NCBI RefSeq assembly: GCF_014805625.2
Contig: NW_023998464.1
Span: 8,403,813 to 8,467,812, forward strand
DNA length: 64,000 bases
Reading direction: 5' to 3'
DNA from: Glossina fuscipes
Taxonomy: Eukaryota; Arthropoda; Insecta; Diptera; Glossinidae
Under the pieces are notes generated by a model. The model was not told the origin of the DNA, did not search any database, and saw nothing but the letters and a program-made list of their open reading frames with translations. Positions 1 to 12,598 of the stretch are shown here, in pieces; the first letter of the stretch is position 1; each line of letters begins with the position of its first letter. The position numbers were made by a program, and so were the translations under genes.

Positions 1-3000
1 AACGAATTGTAGCTGGCGATAAAAATTTGATATACTTTGAACAAACTGATTACACTTGACGTAAAAGATCATGGATAACTCCAAGCGATATCGACTGCAA
101 AACCATGGAAGACAAGATTCTGTGTTTAATAGGATCAGAAATCTGTGATCAACTAACACTTGACGTTACCGGCAACAAACGCTCTTTTGAATCAAGCTTT
201 ACATGAAGAATATCAAACAAGGTAGCAATCAAATCAAAGAGTTAACATGGTATTTGGATTGATCAAAATTCGGTGACAAACATGATGTTTATTAACGTGT
301 TTTGTGTTTTATGTGTCTTCCATTAGCTCTCTACACTAGCACCACCTTACCGTGATTACACCCATAATCTAATTCTCTCCGTTTACTTATCCACTGGGAC
401 GAAAGATGTATATGTAAAGTTTAATTATGCATATGGACACATATAATATAATTAAAGGTTTAATGCACGGAAATACGTTAATGCACACCTTGGAAACACT
501 TGTTGTTTAGGAAATTAATTAGTTCTATTTTACGATTAAGCTTGGAGGGTGATAAAGCCTTAGCTGTTCTCTAAAGACAATTATTATTTTTATACTCTAC
601 AGCGCGTACGTTGCAAGAGTATACTAAGTTTATGTTAGATCCATCTTTTATTCATAATCACTTTCTGAATCGATCTAAGCTTGTCTGTCCGCCTTCTTTT
701 TTTGTGCTCAACCAAGTCGCAATTTTTACACCGACATGTTTTAAACCAAGGACGAACGGCTTTGAAAATTGTCGGAATTGGACCACTTCTTCGACTACTT
801 TCCTTATAACATTTTATTTTGAAAAGTCATCATATGAATATCTGTACGTAGAATGATGTGAGGTATTTAATGGTGATCCGTATCCCACTATAGCGTTTTC
901 CACTATTTTTTCAAATTTTTGTAGGAATAACTGAATTTAAACCACCAGTATTTTTAATTCTTATATATGTTTCCCCAAAGGTAAAGCTCGAAAAACTACT
1001 CATAATTTGTATGTAGGTCCTGTTATCACCATATTATCAAAGGCGGTCAATTCATCCAATTCGGCAATTGTAGCCATTGACTTGTAATAAGAATTTTTTT
1101 TTCATGGAGAGTAGATGCGATACTCACAACAGCTTTCTCTTGTCAAATTTTTATGCAAAATAGTAAATACTCAGCCTTTCCATATGTTCACGATGTCACC
1201 GATCTCTTGCAAAGTCTCTAATTAATTATCGAGTATACTTTTACGGATTTTTTAATGTTTTCTGTTCACTGCGTTAAACATCATTTGCATCCGCACGATC
1301 TCGTTTAAAACCAAAAGATCGCTGACAAGTTCCTGTTTTCAAAGGAGAAGAGTTGCCAGAATTCTTTTCAAGTATATTTTTCTATTAAAAAGCGTAACAT
1401 TCGAACTTTTGACTCTTTTATATAACATGAGCTAGAAGTGGCGTCTATGTGCCGGTACCAGAAATTATTAACTGATGTCATATGTAGTACTCGCAGCGGT
1501 CGGGATAAGAAGTAATCGCACGATATAGTGCACAAGTAATGCGCTGCTACATACTATTAGGTTGGAAGGAAAGTTCTGCCAAACTTTACGTAAAACGTTT
1601 CCAATAAAATCTTCAATTTTTAGTATGATGTCTTCTTCAGCTGTCATCAGGCGTCGACTCGCTCTGCATTGCAAACTGGCTAGATACGGGTTACCCTCCA
1701 CCATGGATCGTTAATTGCCATTGCCTCCCAGGTCAGCCTTCTTCTGAAAATGGTAGATCGCCCTGGGCCGAATAGTTACAACTTCACCTGCCAGCCAATG
1801 TGTTGTTTCCTTTGTGGAACTCATACCAAATGCAATGTCTTAATTACCCTTTATCCACTGCACACACTGTGCCCTGCGCAAGAAACTGATAAAGGATATT
1901 GAAAGCAGGCCTCTTATATATGCGGGAGACACGCTAAATAATGAAACTCTATATGACACATTTTATTCGCTTAGCTTGACCTAACAAGGAAAATTACCTA
2001 TGGATAACAAAATACAACAAAACTTTTCCACCAACCTATAATAAATATAATAAATATAATATAATAAAAAATCACAACGGTCATATAATATAATACAAAA
2101 GAATGTACCATGGCTCATCATAAATTTCGCACGCAATAAAGTAACGAGCATTAGTGAAACAGTGATCCTAGCGAATGAAGCTGAATTGTGTGTTGATGAC
2201 TTAACAGTTGAGGCAATGAATATATAATATCTTAGACTATTAAAACTTTTGGCAAAAAGGTAGTATGTTTAGAAATTACAACCTTTTAGACATCTTTTTT
2301 AAATCGCTTAAAAGAATGGTCGTATACCGCGTTTCAGCTTGTGAATCTACGAAACAGTCGTATTCTTGATTGAGACAGGGCTCCGAGTCTTTTAAGAAGT
2401 CGTAATCTCCATAGACAAAAAATCTTTCGGTCAACTGACGCACTAAAAATGAACAAAGTATGTATATATGTGATATATTATACCATGTCATATGAAAAAC
2501 AGAGCGAATAAGTGCAACTATTATTATTTTCTCTTTTCAAGGAATAGAAAGCTCGAGTTAATTACATCTTATAGGAAAGCGCTTTAACATATCCAACCGA
2601 AGCTAAATAGCCACGACCCTTGCTCGCGAAAGCAAACCCAAAACAATTGTCATCGTAGATAGCCTGCCTGACTATTCGAAATCTACGAAATTTCAGTTGT
2701 TCATCAACCATTCCATCCACTAAGGAAAACCGTTAGCACTTGGTGACATAAGATTACAACTTTGCGAGTATCGAGCCGTAAGATGAAAAAGATACGAAAA
2801 AGGAAAGATTAGAAGATCTATTGAAAGAAAAAATTTTAAAAAATTGACGAAATAAGTCGATAGTGCTGGGCTCTGTTTTAATCTATTCTAATTTTAATGC
2901 TAATTTTGTTCCTCCATCGTATCTAAGCAACGTCAAGAAAGTTAATATCAGATCATTTACAAGAGTCTGTCTTGATCGTACGATTGCAACACGCCAACTT

Positions 3001-5250
3001 ACCTCGTAATCTCTTCAACTCTATTAAACTAACTAGACTAATCTAATCAATCTTAAAAATAGGACCGATAGTCTTAGCCGCTAATTCTAATCTTACTCGA
3101 ACCCGAGAATTTGTTTCGTTATGATAAATGAATTGTAATAACAATAATAATATTTAGCATTACCAGCTGCGGGCAACTGGCTGCTGTTATCTCAAAGTTT
3201 CCTACGTTTTAGAATTTTCAATGAGATTTATTTAATTATGTTCGCCCAAATTTTAGAATTTCTTTTCTTTTTTTTTTTGGTATGTTGAACGGAGATGGAC
3301 TATTTTAGAATTTCCAATCAACTGAAACGCGAACTTTTCCACATGTGCATAAAAATAAATACGAAATTTTTAAATGATGATGAAATGGAAAATTACACGT
3401 TCACACACGTACATTTCGCGTATACTCATATACACAGCTAAGATGCAATTTTGTATATACAATATATTACTTGGATTTATGTTTATAAAATTATATGACA
3501 AAGTAACAAGTCAGACTACGTCACTTGTGCACATTAAGTCTTTTGTACATCTGATATAACAGCATATAGGTATACACACATGCTTGCGACTCACTCACTT
3601 TTGTGTATATGTACCGGCGTATAGTGGAGGGTCTGCCGACAAAAAAGACTACAACACACTGTAGTTGCACGGCTGTTAATGGTCACGATAGAATACGAAC
3701 GACTAAGTTTATGGATACACTTTATGGTAGAACACGTACACGAATAAATATTAGGTAACTAACTATTTAAAAGATGTATTTGTATGTATATACTTAAATA
3801 TTTCCACTTATGGTTGATACAAAATTAATAAAAAAAAATTCCATCTTATGTACTCCACACATTCAACTTAGATAAAAAATTGATTTTAATTAATTTCTTT
3901 TTTACTTAAAATGGGCGTCAAATTACTTAAACATATTTTTTTGTGTGTTGGTGTTTGCTTTTTATCATATTCAAAAAAAAGAAGAAAATCGAAATTAATA
4001 AAACAAAATTATTAACACTTGATTATTGATTTCACAATCAATGCTTTTGTTCCGCTTTCAAAAATATCTCGCAACTTTTAACTTCTAAGATATATCTGCT
4101 TCTACTGTTTCTACTAAATTCTGACTGTTGAGCAAGTAACAGCAGAACACCCAAACGATACTGTTTCAATACCGCATAGTCTACTGCCAAACACTCTCTT
4201 ACGTGTACAGAGACGGCTATGTACAAATATCTGAAGATATATAATAGCCGGCAGAATCATTTAATTACTCTCAGATGCTTGTGAATTGAGCAGGATTTCA
4301 GACTCGCTCATTTAATTACTCTCAAAGAGTTTTTGAAAATCTTCTCCAATTGGCAGTTGATAAAGAACAACACAATCGTAAAGTTGTCAAAAATTAGAAA
4401 AGAAAGAAAAAGAAAAAAAATGTTAGAATAGGAGAATTTGGCAGCTAACGTTTGTGGTCTATTACAAGGTTACAGAGGAAAGCTGCGATCATAGGCATAG
4501 TAGCTGTTACTAGCATGTTTGGAATATATATATATATATATATGTACATGTTTTAAAGAGTATTTAAAATAGTATTTAGAGTGTTAGTTGTTCAAAAAGA
4601 CAAATTAAATAAGATTTGGAAAACTCTTTACATTTGTGATTGTTCGCTTTGCTTCTCATTCAGTTAAAATACCCGCGTAAAATTCATCGACCACACGACA
4701 CACTCTTAAAAAGTTTACTTAGTCGCGCAAACACGCAAATTGTGTTTAGCGCCCAAAGTCGATAACTTTATTTCTTTGCATTATTGGAGGATATATAGGA
4801 TGTTTAATTTCTAACGTAACTTTATTTTTTTTAATAAATCTATATTTTCGTATAAGATTTCTTATTTTTTAGGCAGAATATGATTTATACCTTATGTTTC
4901 TACTTATGGAATTATTAATTAATTATTAATCCATGCAGACGTGAATGCGCTCGTACATCTGGATAAGTGCATACAAATAAGAGTATAATGTTAAAACCGT
5001 GAGTAAATTGAGAGCGCAAAACGCCGGTTAAAAGCTGAAAATAGGTAGTGCGATAGAAACAAGATGAATATGAAACACTCCTTGGCATTTATATATATAA
5101 AAAATATTGACAGAATTATACAAAATTTATGATTGTGTTTCACAACTCATTCTAATTTATTTTATTTGTTTATTTCTTTATTTCATTATTTATTTTTTTT
5201 GTTTACTTGGTCTTGATTTTGTTCGATCCATAAACAGTACCTGCAGAGAA
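1..5250. other. Non-coding, no supported gene
   Basis: AT-rich sequence with short ORFs of no recognisable family. A low-complexity ATAATAAAT stretch lies at about 2040-2095. A 16-bp direct repeat CATTTAATTACTCTCA occurs at 4258 and 4309. Confidence 0.6.
4524..4543. repeat. (AT)n microsatellite
   Basis: About ten AT units in non-coding DNA. Confidence 0.95.
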
Positions 5251-5277
5251 GTTTCCCGCCTATCCTAATGTTCTTAC

Positions 5278-5600
5278 ATTTAAGTAGAATGTATATATAA
5301 ACTGCAATGTTTCCTGCCCTACTGCAAGTTTGGCAGTGGGAGGGCTCTGTGCATTTATTTGCGGAACGTTTGAGTTAGGTTCATCCGCCTCTAAAGCTGC
5401 TTCTTGTCCGTAGCTATTGTTTGAAGCTACGACAGTAGCATTTTTTCTACTTCCATCGTCCAAAGTTTTATTATCCACAGAGGTTAAATTGTCGGCGTTG
5501 GAAACGAGTAATGTGTTTTTGTCCCAGCTGAAGAAATACCACTTACGGCTGTTCGTATTCGTACTAGTGCCTTGATTGACCGCAATGCTTGATTTAAGTT
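5278..5600 (-). CDS. Candidate downstream exon of the SANT/MADF-like gene
   Basis: An open frame reads GTSTNTNSRKWYFFSWDKN, then Asp/Ser/Asn-rich sequence with EAALEADEPNSNVPQINAQS, and ends at a good donor GTAAGA (5277-5272). Codon use looks coding. A phase-0 acceptor fitting the upstream donor exists only at CGTAAG before TGG (about 5550), which would place KWYFF directly after QWKK; this is weak. The 3' continuation was not found. Confidence 0.35.
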
Positions 5601-5849
5601 ATGGTAAATAAGTCTGTATGTGAATGAGCACAAATTTCCAAACAGAAAAGTAAATATAAAACGATTTTCAACATGCTAATGTCAGGTAGATCGCGCAGGC
5701 AGTAAGGCATTAAGTCCTGAGTAACCCAAATTAGGGTGAACCAGAGTAACTATATTTCTGGAACTACGCAATTAAAATATTGATTAGGAAATAGTAGACT
5801 CGGACCCAAAAGAGACCAATCCAAATATTCCGTTTCAGCAACAACCTAC

Positions 5850-6190
5850 CTTTTTCCATTGTATAATAGTCTTTTTAAGGCCAATTTTGCGTAAGGTCTC
5901 TTGTATCTTCTCCCAATACCACTCCTTCTCCTTTTTGCCCTCCATAAATTTAGTTTCTCTCAGCAAACGATAAGCATCTTCTTTTGAGGCTTTTTAACAT
6001 TATCCTTGAAATAAAATATTGAAAATCTTGAAAGAAGGAAGAAACGAAAAGAAAAAGGCAAAAAAGTCGAAAAATTGCACACGAAAAATTCTAATTCCAA
6101 CAAGAATAACAACAGCCAGTTAAACAGCTGAATTTTTGAATTATTCTCAATTGTAAAAAAATACAGACGCTTACTCTCAGATGTGGCCAT
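5850..6190 (-). CDS. Candidate SANT/MADF-like protein, 5' exons
   Basis: ATG at 6190-6188 (MATSE) is followed by a GTAAGC donor at 6174. An exon from about 5989 (weak acceptor GTTAAAAAG) to 5850 reads SKEDAYRLLRETKFMEGKKE, KEWYWEKIQETLRKIGLKKT and IIQWKK, then a donor GTAGGT. The pattern W-x-x-I-x-x-x-L-x-x-x-G-x-x-x-T-x-x-Q-x-x-x-K is that of Myb/SANT- or MADF-type DNA-binding domains found in many insect regulators and transposon-derived proteins. The join MATSE-T-SKEDAY keeps frame. No homologue is recognised and the gene model is incomplete. Confidence 0.4.
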
Positions 6191-6280
6191 ATTCATAGTC
6201 GTTTTTTCAATGGAACAGACGGTTGTTTACAAATACAGACTGACTTTTTCAATTATTCTCAATTGTAAACAAATACAGAC
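6135..6280. repeat. Direct repeat, about 30 bp, 112-bp offset
   Basis: AATTATTCTCAATTGTAAA-AAATACAGAC occurs at about 6137 and again at about 6249 (one base differs). It overlaps the putative first intron and upstream region of the candidate gene. Confidence 0.75.
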
Positions 6281-7410
6281 CATGAAAATAGAAAAATTGC
6301 TTTCACGCACGAATTGTGTATAAGAGTTAAGCTTGACTTAATAAAAGTTCTTTAGAAGCATAGAGCAATGAATATTTTTCTTATTTATTTGTTAAATAAA
6401 GATAATTAAATTTTAATCCCTTTAGAGTTTAAGTTAATCACAAAAAAATTATCTTTAAGAATGAATCTTTGTATATGAATATTGTATCTAGCGTTTGTTG
6501 GCGGGTAAGCTTGAATAATCTGCCTTTCCAAGCATTCATCAAAGAGAGCGAAGACTTTTAGAGCCCAAATTTAGGTTTCCTTAAGTCCAATGCAAAAACT
6601 GCATTTTTATTAAAAAGAAATTTTACAATACTTTATATATCATAAATATTAAATGCAGTTATCATTAGAAAAAAAACAAACACAATAATTTTTTATATGT
6701 ATTCTTTTGTTTTGTTACAATCGTATTACTATAATTTAGTTTTCTTTATTAAAAATTTTGTTCGTAAAATAAAATCCTTGTGTTAAAACTATAATAAAGA
6801 TGCATTTTGATTTAAATACTTAATAAATAATTCGATTCCTTATTAATAAATATTTTAAATCAAAAAAAAAAGAAAAAAGCAAGTAAGAAAATATATTCAC
6901 AACACAATATCTAGCTTCAGTAAACATAACTTTAATAAAAGGTTGTTTATGCTTTGGAGTTACAAGTAGAAACGACGTCCTGAAGGCTCCATAGAGTTAC
7001 GCTTATTGCAGATAATCTATCCACCGTTTTGCTGTACATACATCCAGCTACCGCCCCCTCCTATGGACCAAATATAGACGCTTACTTTAAGCTGTGATCA
7101 AATTCACACAAGTTGTTAACAAATTCATGATCAATAGGAGGAAACAAATTAGAAATTCAATGTTTGATTTTATATTTATTAAATGCGAGAAATGTATAAA
7201 ACGCATTGAACTATTCATTTCGATTTTCCATTAATTTGTGGTCTTGTTTCATCTATTTTTCGCCTTTCTACCTTTGGAACTCTTCCCTTTCTTCCTTTTG
7301 TTCAATTTGATAATTTCATCGGTAAATAATAAATATATATAATTTGATCAAAACGTTTTTCCTCCTAATCGTCAAAGTTGTTCTGCGTAACAGTAACTTA
7401 CTGTTACATA

Positions 7411-7470
7411 CATATGTAGTAACTTACTGTAACTTATATGCATATGTAGTAACTTACTGTAATATGTACA
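7411..7470. repeat. 30-bp tandem repeat, two units
   Basis: Units beginning CATATGTAGTAACTTACTGT at 7411 and 7441. A partial unit (AGTAACTTACTGT) precedes them at about 7392. Confidence 0.9.
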
Positions 7471-7504
7471 AGTATATACAAGTACGGCGGCAACACTTCT
7501 CTCG

Positions 7505-7552
7505 CCTCTCTGTTCCAACAAGTTCGGCTCTCTGTTCCAACAAGCGGCAAAG
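7505..7552. repeat. 22-bp tandem repeat, about two units
   Basis: CTCTCTGTTCCAACAAG is repeated, separated by TTCGG. Confidence 0.85.
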
Positions 7553-10500
7553 AAAAACTTAAAATAAAATAAAAATTGTTGTTGTATGCCGCCGTATGAA
7601 CAATACATCGCGAGAGATGTAAATTAATGTAGTAAATAAGCCAAAAAAAAGTAGTTATTTAGATGCATTATAGAATCATTTTTATTGAATTTTTTATTTT
7701 AAAAATTTTTTTGCAAATAAAATTATCATATATAAAAATTCTAATTAAAGTTGATGTAGTACGATCATTAAGATCATTATTCACAATGTTTCAATCAAGA
7801 AATTAAACGAAATTCATGCAAAAAGTAGTGAGATTTTTTGGAAAATATTTTTAAAAGGAGACCCATCTGAGATTCGCATAGTTTTTCTGGAAATCTCGGT
7901 GGTGTGTCCTTAGCAATTTTGTATTCCTTGTATACACTTACCTTATGAGATGTGTAAGGTTTTCCTACAAATGGATGTTTGTTGAAGTTACTAAAGGTGA
8001 TCCAGGTTTCGATTTTGACCCTTAGTTTCTTTTGCATACAATTCTAGAACAATAGATTCTAGACATTTCTAGATAATCCACGTTGTTGTATGTCGTCGAT
8101 ATGAAAGAATATAACGAAGGTGAACAAATTGTGCTGAAGTTAGAAATGGAAACTGACAGTTTGATTTAGTTTTGTATTTCATAATTGATTAATTTGCGTG
8201 ATTGGCGGCAAACAGCAAAAATTGTATACGCCGCCAAATTAATAACGTTATATTCGCCATGTTTTATGATCAACCAAATTCGGCGAAACGATTACATAAG
8301 TAAATATATATCTACATACGAACAGATAGAAGAAGGAAGAAGCTTTAACAATAGCGAATTAATTTCTTTTTAATTTTTTTTATTAAATCCATAGATACGA
8401 AATAAATCCAAAAGAAAAAAAAGTATAGCTTTAGGTAAAAAGACAGTAAGAAGTCAGAGAAAAGAGTGGTGTTTGATGCACATTTATGAAAATCGTTTAT
8501 AGCAATCGGGAAGGAATTCATTTTTAAACGTTGTAAGTAACTCCACTAAAAGTATATATATACGTATATATATTTAACCTATTTAACCTAGACAAACCCC
8601 CTTTATTACTCTAAATAAGAAAATTTCAAAGAAAGATTTTAAACGCTCATTCATCGGTTGGTGGCTTCGAAAGTAAACGTGAAATTAGGTTATTAGTAGT
8701 TTGTTGAACATAGTCCTCAACATACTTCGGATTCGGTATGTGAGTTATAGTTTCTTTCAAAAAAGACAATGGGAAGTCATCAGTACTCCTATTGATCAAA
8801 TTCAATTTGATAAGTGGCTCTTAAGGAATATGAAATTTGCTTCTGTTTAAAAACGGGTTGTTAAGTTGTTATGAATAGGATAGAATAAATCAAGCGAAAC
8901 TATAATTTCCATTTTATTAACAGGCATTCGGGAGTGAGAGAAAGTTCTTGTCAGCTCAAGGAACTTATAATTGTACGTAATATTCTCCGGTACGGGGTAT
9001 CCGGTGCCGTGTTACGTAGATAATCCGTGTAGACTCTTCAGGTCATAATGACTCACTTATGCCTGCACCAATTAGTCGACATATGCCCATCTCAACACTG
9101 ATGTCATGCCATTCTAGCGTGGGATATTGACCCCTTGGATAAAATGTATTACACTATATCTATACTAGAAAAATTATTAATCTACATCATATAAATTCGT
9201 ATTATTAGCGAATGTATATTTCTTTATATGGCATAATATAAAAATTCCTCTATGTAAGTTTTACTTTTCCATATGTCGGAAACAATGGGTTTCAAGCAAT
9301 CACCATTCACGTAATTACAATTATTGTTCGTACAACAAATGTCTTCAAAATTATTAATCAAAGCCAGCTAATCGAAATTAATTATTAGTCACTTTAGATT
9401 TAACATTTGAACAAATTTTAAGAATTTGTCCCTCTTATGTAAAGTTGAAAGATAGACAAGTGTCATAAGAAAGTGGATCAAAAAGTGACGATAATTTGCG
9501 TTATTGGTAAGATGATAAATAAAATTTGAATTTACCATGAGTTTGCGTTTTAAATATACATTATTTTACAATGAATGAAGAACAAGCAATAAACGCGATT
9601 TATTTCCATTTTCAAAGTTATTATCCAAATTACTTTAGTTTTAGGTGGTTCTCTATTTTGATCAATTAAACATATATATTACAAGTTAACATTAGCGGAG
9701 ATAAAAAATACAAAAAAGTTCACAAATGTCGAAACAAGATATTCTCGGACCGAGGATATCCTATATGGTTGCGGCTACATCGAATTGATAAAAGTTACGA
9801 AGGCGGAAGAATACCGAACAATCCTCATCTTCGGTGTACGTAGCCTGCTAACAGCTTTTAAGCAGCCTTTCCATAACCAACTATAACGGAGATCCAAACG
9901 AACTGGACAAATGCCTAACTGTCGTAGAGGAAATCGGACTAGACGTGAAAGTAGTAGTCTGTGATAGAAGCCCACAAAATATAAATACACTGGCAAAGTC
10001 CGTAAATGGAAAGTATAAAAGGAAACAAGCTGATGGTAGCATATATGTAATCCCACGAATGTTCGATTATATATATCATCTGGATGGGTTTCGATATAAA
10101 CTAGAACACAACAAAATATTTCACTTCACTATCGTCACCAAGGCAAAAATGGAGAAAGAGCGCATTTAATTACCTCAGCTCGATCGTTCAAAGAAATTGT
10201 GCAATTATTAACCCCCGCAACGGCAGCAGCGTTAAAACTCGTTGTGAGACGAAAAGTCATTAAAGACGAAAAAGAATTGCGAACATACAGAATCATCGCA
10301 ACTCTAATCAAATTCACCCAATTTTTCACAGTAGAAAGATAACCAGCGCCAAATGGGAGGGGCAGAAAGCGGTACTAGCGGAAGTTAAAAAATATTTAAT
10401 GGATAACTTCCAGGCGGATTTTATAGCTGACGCAATGATAGAAACCATGGACAACTTCATAGGAGTAATGAATGGACTGCTGGATGCTTATCCTGGCATA

Positions 10501-11205
10501 GTTGTCCACGCCTACAAGGTAAGCCAAGACTTCTTAGAGAGGTTTTTTTGCAAAATGTCACCAACTAAAAAAAAACGAACCAGACAGGCGGAAGACATAC
10601 TAAAGCTGGTTACCCGCCTAGTGAAACGGCAGAACTAAGTACGATTATGAGCGCATTGAAAAACTCAATTACACGATACTAGCCCAGGCCGTGGAAGAGT
10701 TTCTGCCATATGGCCTGAATGGGGCGCCATTCAGCGCAACTGCCAAGCGACAATGAACGAGGTTGAACACTTCAAGCTGCTCACGGGCTAAGGAATAGCA
10801 GCTAAGATGTCAATCATGCCTCGAGGACCTAGCCATAAAGAAAGAAGAGGCATGCTCTGAAATTGGCGGAGAACTTGCCGCCAATGATGCGGAACACGAC
10901 GTAATCTTGGCCTACGGGTATCTCCAACTGGAATTTCCGAAATGCGAAGTGGCTGAAGTCTTTTTAAAAGCTTTGAGTATACACATGACCATCATGGACT
11001 ATCCACATAATCGAGCCCAACATCGGCAGGCGCGTCCAGGCGACGATAGTGGCGCAGCTTGCCTTCTTCAAGGCGTCAGAATCCTGCTGTAGCGACAGTA
11101 TCCACCGCACTAATCTCCTAGGCTTCATGATACATTTGTTACTGATTGGCAAAAGCTGGGTCCAAGAAACTGTAATAAGTGTATCATCATTTCAAAGGAG
11201 AAGTC

Positions 11206-11398
11206 TTGCTGTAAATACAGCAAAATGAAGGTAATTGAAACAGTGTATAAAAATATTTATAAATTATTAATTTTCCTTCTATTTCAGAATACAAAACGTC
11301 CATCACACGAAGAAGTGCAGGTAGAAGTCGTGCTTTAAATACAGCAAAGTAAAGGTAATTGAAACAATGTATAAATATATTTATAAATCACTTATTTG
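11206..11398 (+). repeat. Tandem duplication of an exon end plus intron start (124-bp offset)
   Basis: TAAATACAGCAAA..AAGGTAATTGAAACARTGTATAAA..ATATTTATAAATYA occurs twice, with donors at 11231 and 11355. The two copies carry separate acceptors, so duplication produced an extra exon and intron. Confidence 0.8.
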
Positions 11399-11699
11399 TA
11401 CCTTACATTCAAATTTTTATATTTAGATTAAAGAAGTTCGCCCGCAAAATGAAGTCCAACTGTTCGCCCATCGCCTCACCGTAATGTGAGATAAGCTGCA
11501 TACCAAAGGTAAGTTTGCATTTATCCTTACTTATTCTTATTTATAATTTATCTACTTACTTCTATTTCATTTTAGTTTGAAAAGCAAGCATACGCCTCCA
11601 CTTATAGCTTCAGCAGATGCGATACTTCCATAGGCCAAATGGTGAGTGTGGTCATCTTTGTATATAAAATTTATTAATCACAACATTCTTGTTTTGCAG
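11231..11699 (+). other. Four consecutive 57-72 bp introns
   Basis: Introns at 11231-11287 (GTAATT...TTTCAG), 11355-11426 (GTAATT...ATTTAG), 11509-11575 (GTAAGT...TTTTAG) and 11642-11699 (GTGAGT...TTGCAG) separate exons of 67, 82 and 66 nt. The last two exons join in frame: FEKQAYASTYSFSRCDTSIG, QM, then MSALRHSGASYVFRYLF and TAA. They follow the P-like relic and probably belong to its transcript, but could be the end of an unrelated gene. Confidence 0.6.
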
Positions 11700-12216
11700 A
11701 TGTCAGCACTCCGGCACAGCGGTGCCTCTTACGTATTCAGATATTTATTTTAATGAATTTTATATGTATATTATGTATCATCATGTATGTATATATTAGC
11801 GGAGCTTGTGTTATTACGTATGACTATGTATTATTGTTTATTATTATATATTACTTTTATTGTAAAAATTATTGCAATTTTTAATTAGATCTATAATGGT
11901 GTAGACCTAAAGGGGAGCCAGCCATTTAAAACAATTGGCAACGCGTCTATCACGGTACCCCAAGGGTGGTGCGGAAAACCGTGAAATTTAATCGTTTATT
12001 AAACACAAATTTCTTGAATGAAATTATTAAGTTTTGGGTCAAAAAAGAAAGAAGCAATTATTTGCCAAAAACAATGTTTAAGTTAACCTACCGGTAATAC
12101 CTCGTATTTAATTTTAACATATTGTAGAAAATTCCAAAATTCGTAAGAATATTACTGAAACACTATTTTGGTTTTCTAAAATGAACCATACGGATTGATC
12201 CAAAATAAACTGTTTA

Positions 12217-12598
12217 CTAGATAGAAATAGCTGGAGTGTGATCTACTCCGTAGGCTACTTTAGTTACTTTGCCGTTGATGGCGTTCTTAAAAGGGAAAAA
12301 TTGGTCTTTTTTATGTCCTAAGCCTAAATGATCAAAACGATTTTTACATAAACAAATCACCATCAGAGTTTATCGTGCCCATATGGAAAACACCGCAACC
12401 AATTGACACCACGTGAGTTTTATTACTAAAGTCATTGCGCCCAAACAATGGTGGCAACAAGCGCTGGGGCTTAGAAGATTGCTCTGCAAGAGGACCAAAG
12501 CCAAGAATACCGTAGCCCCAAGTGTACACCAAATCTTCCTCGTTTAAAGCCATACAAAACGATCCTCCACCACCCACGTCTGTTGACCTTCCAATTCC
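12217..12598 (-). pseudogene. RCC1L: RCC1L-like 3' end with a 5-bp frameshift deletion
   Basis: The minus strand reads QGIGRSTDVGGGGSFCMALN, then VYTWGYGILGFGP, PPLFGRNDF and VVSIGCGVFHMGTINSDGDL-F-M, closely matching the C-terminal RCC1 repeats of RCC1L (mitochondrial RCC1-like protein; VWGYGILGKGP and PPTLFG in human). At 12346 the frame hits TAA where Trp-Gly is expected. Shifting frame after one base restores KNRFDHLGLGHKKDQFFPF and the C-terminus VAYGVDHTPAISI with TAG at 12219-12217. About five bases seem to be missing. A possible acceptor (ACGCAG) ends at 12599. The upstream exons were not found. RCC1L acts in mitochondrial ribosome assembly and fusion (family knowledge). Confidence 0.75.

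Larger units (their letters stand above)
6290..9730. other. Non-coding, repeats only
   Basis: Very AT-rich. It contains the short tandem repeats at 7.4-7.55 kb; no ORF has family signatures. Confidence 0.6.
9735..11752 (+). mobile_element. Degenerate P-superfamily-like transposase with small 3' introns
   Basis: Frames give RTILIFGVRSLLTAFKQPF, then ELDKCLTVVEEIGLDVKVVV and CDRSPQNINTLAKSV. This matches the P/THAP9 pattern of a KQP box, a Gly-x-x-V-x-x-x-x-x-D segment and a downstream Asn. Next comes FDYIYHLDGFRYKLEHNKIF, like the FDxPHLLKGxRN box, then LITSARSFKEIVQLLTPATA and YKVSQDFLERFF (about 10518-10550), like the SQDxxExFF box of P transposases. Stops and frameshifts occur throughout. 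No terminal repeats or THAP domain were identified. Family assignment is by pattern only. Confidence 0.5.

Noticed and set aside
1468..1704. 78-codon minus-strand ORF (EEDIILKIEDFIGNVLRKVW)
   Set aside because: Open and somewhat protein-like, but no family signature, no splice context and no neighbours to support it.
7411..7470. CRISPR-like array
   Set aside because: Only two adjacent 30-bp units without spacers in an insect genome.
9775..10056. 93-codon minus-strand ORF
   Set aside because: Antisense to the P-like transposase frames, which carry the recognisable boxes.
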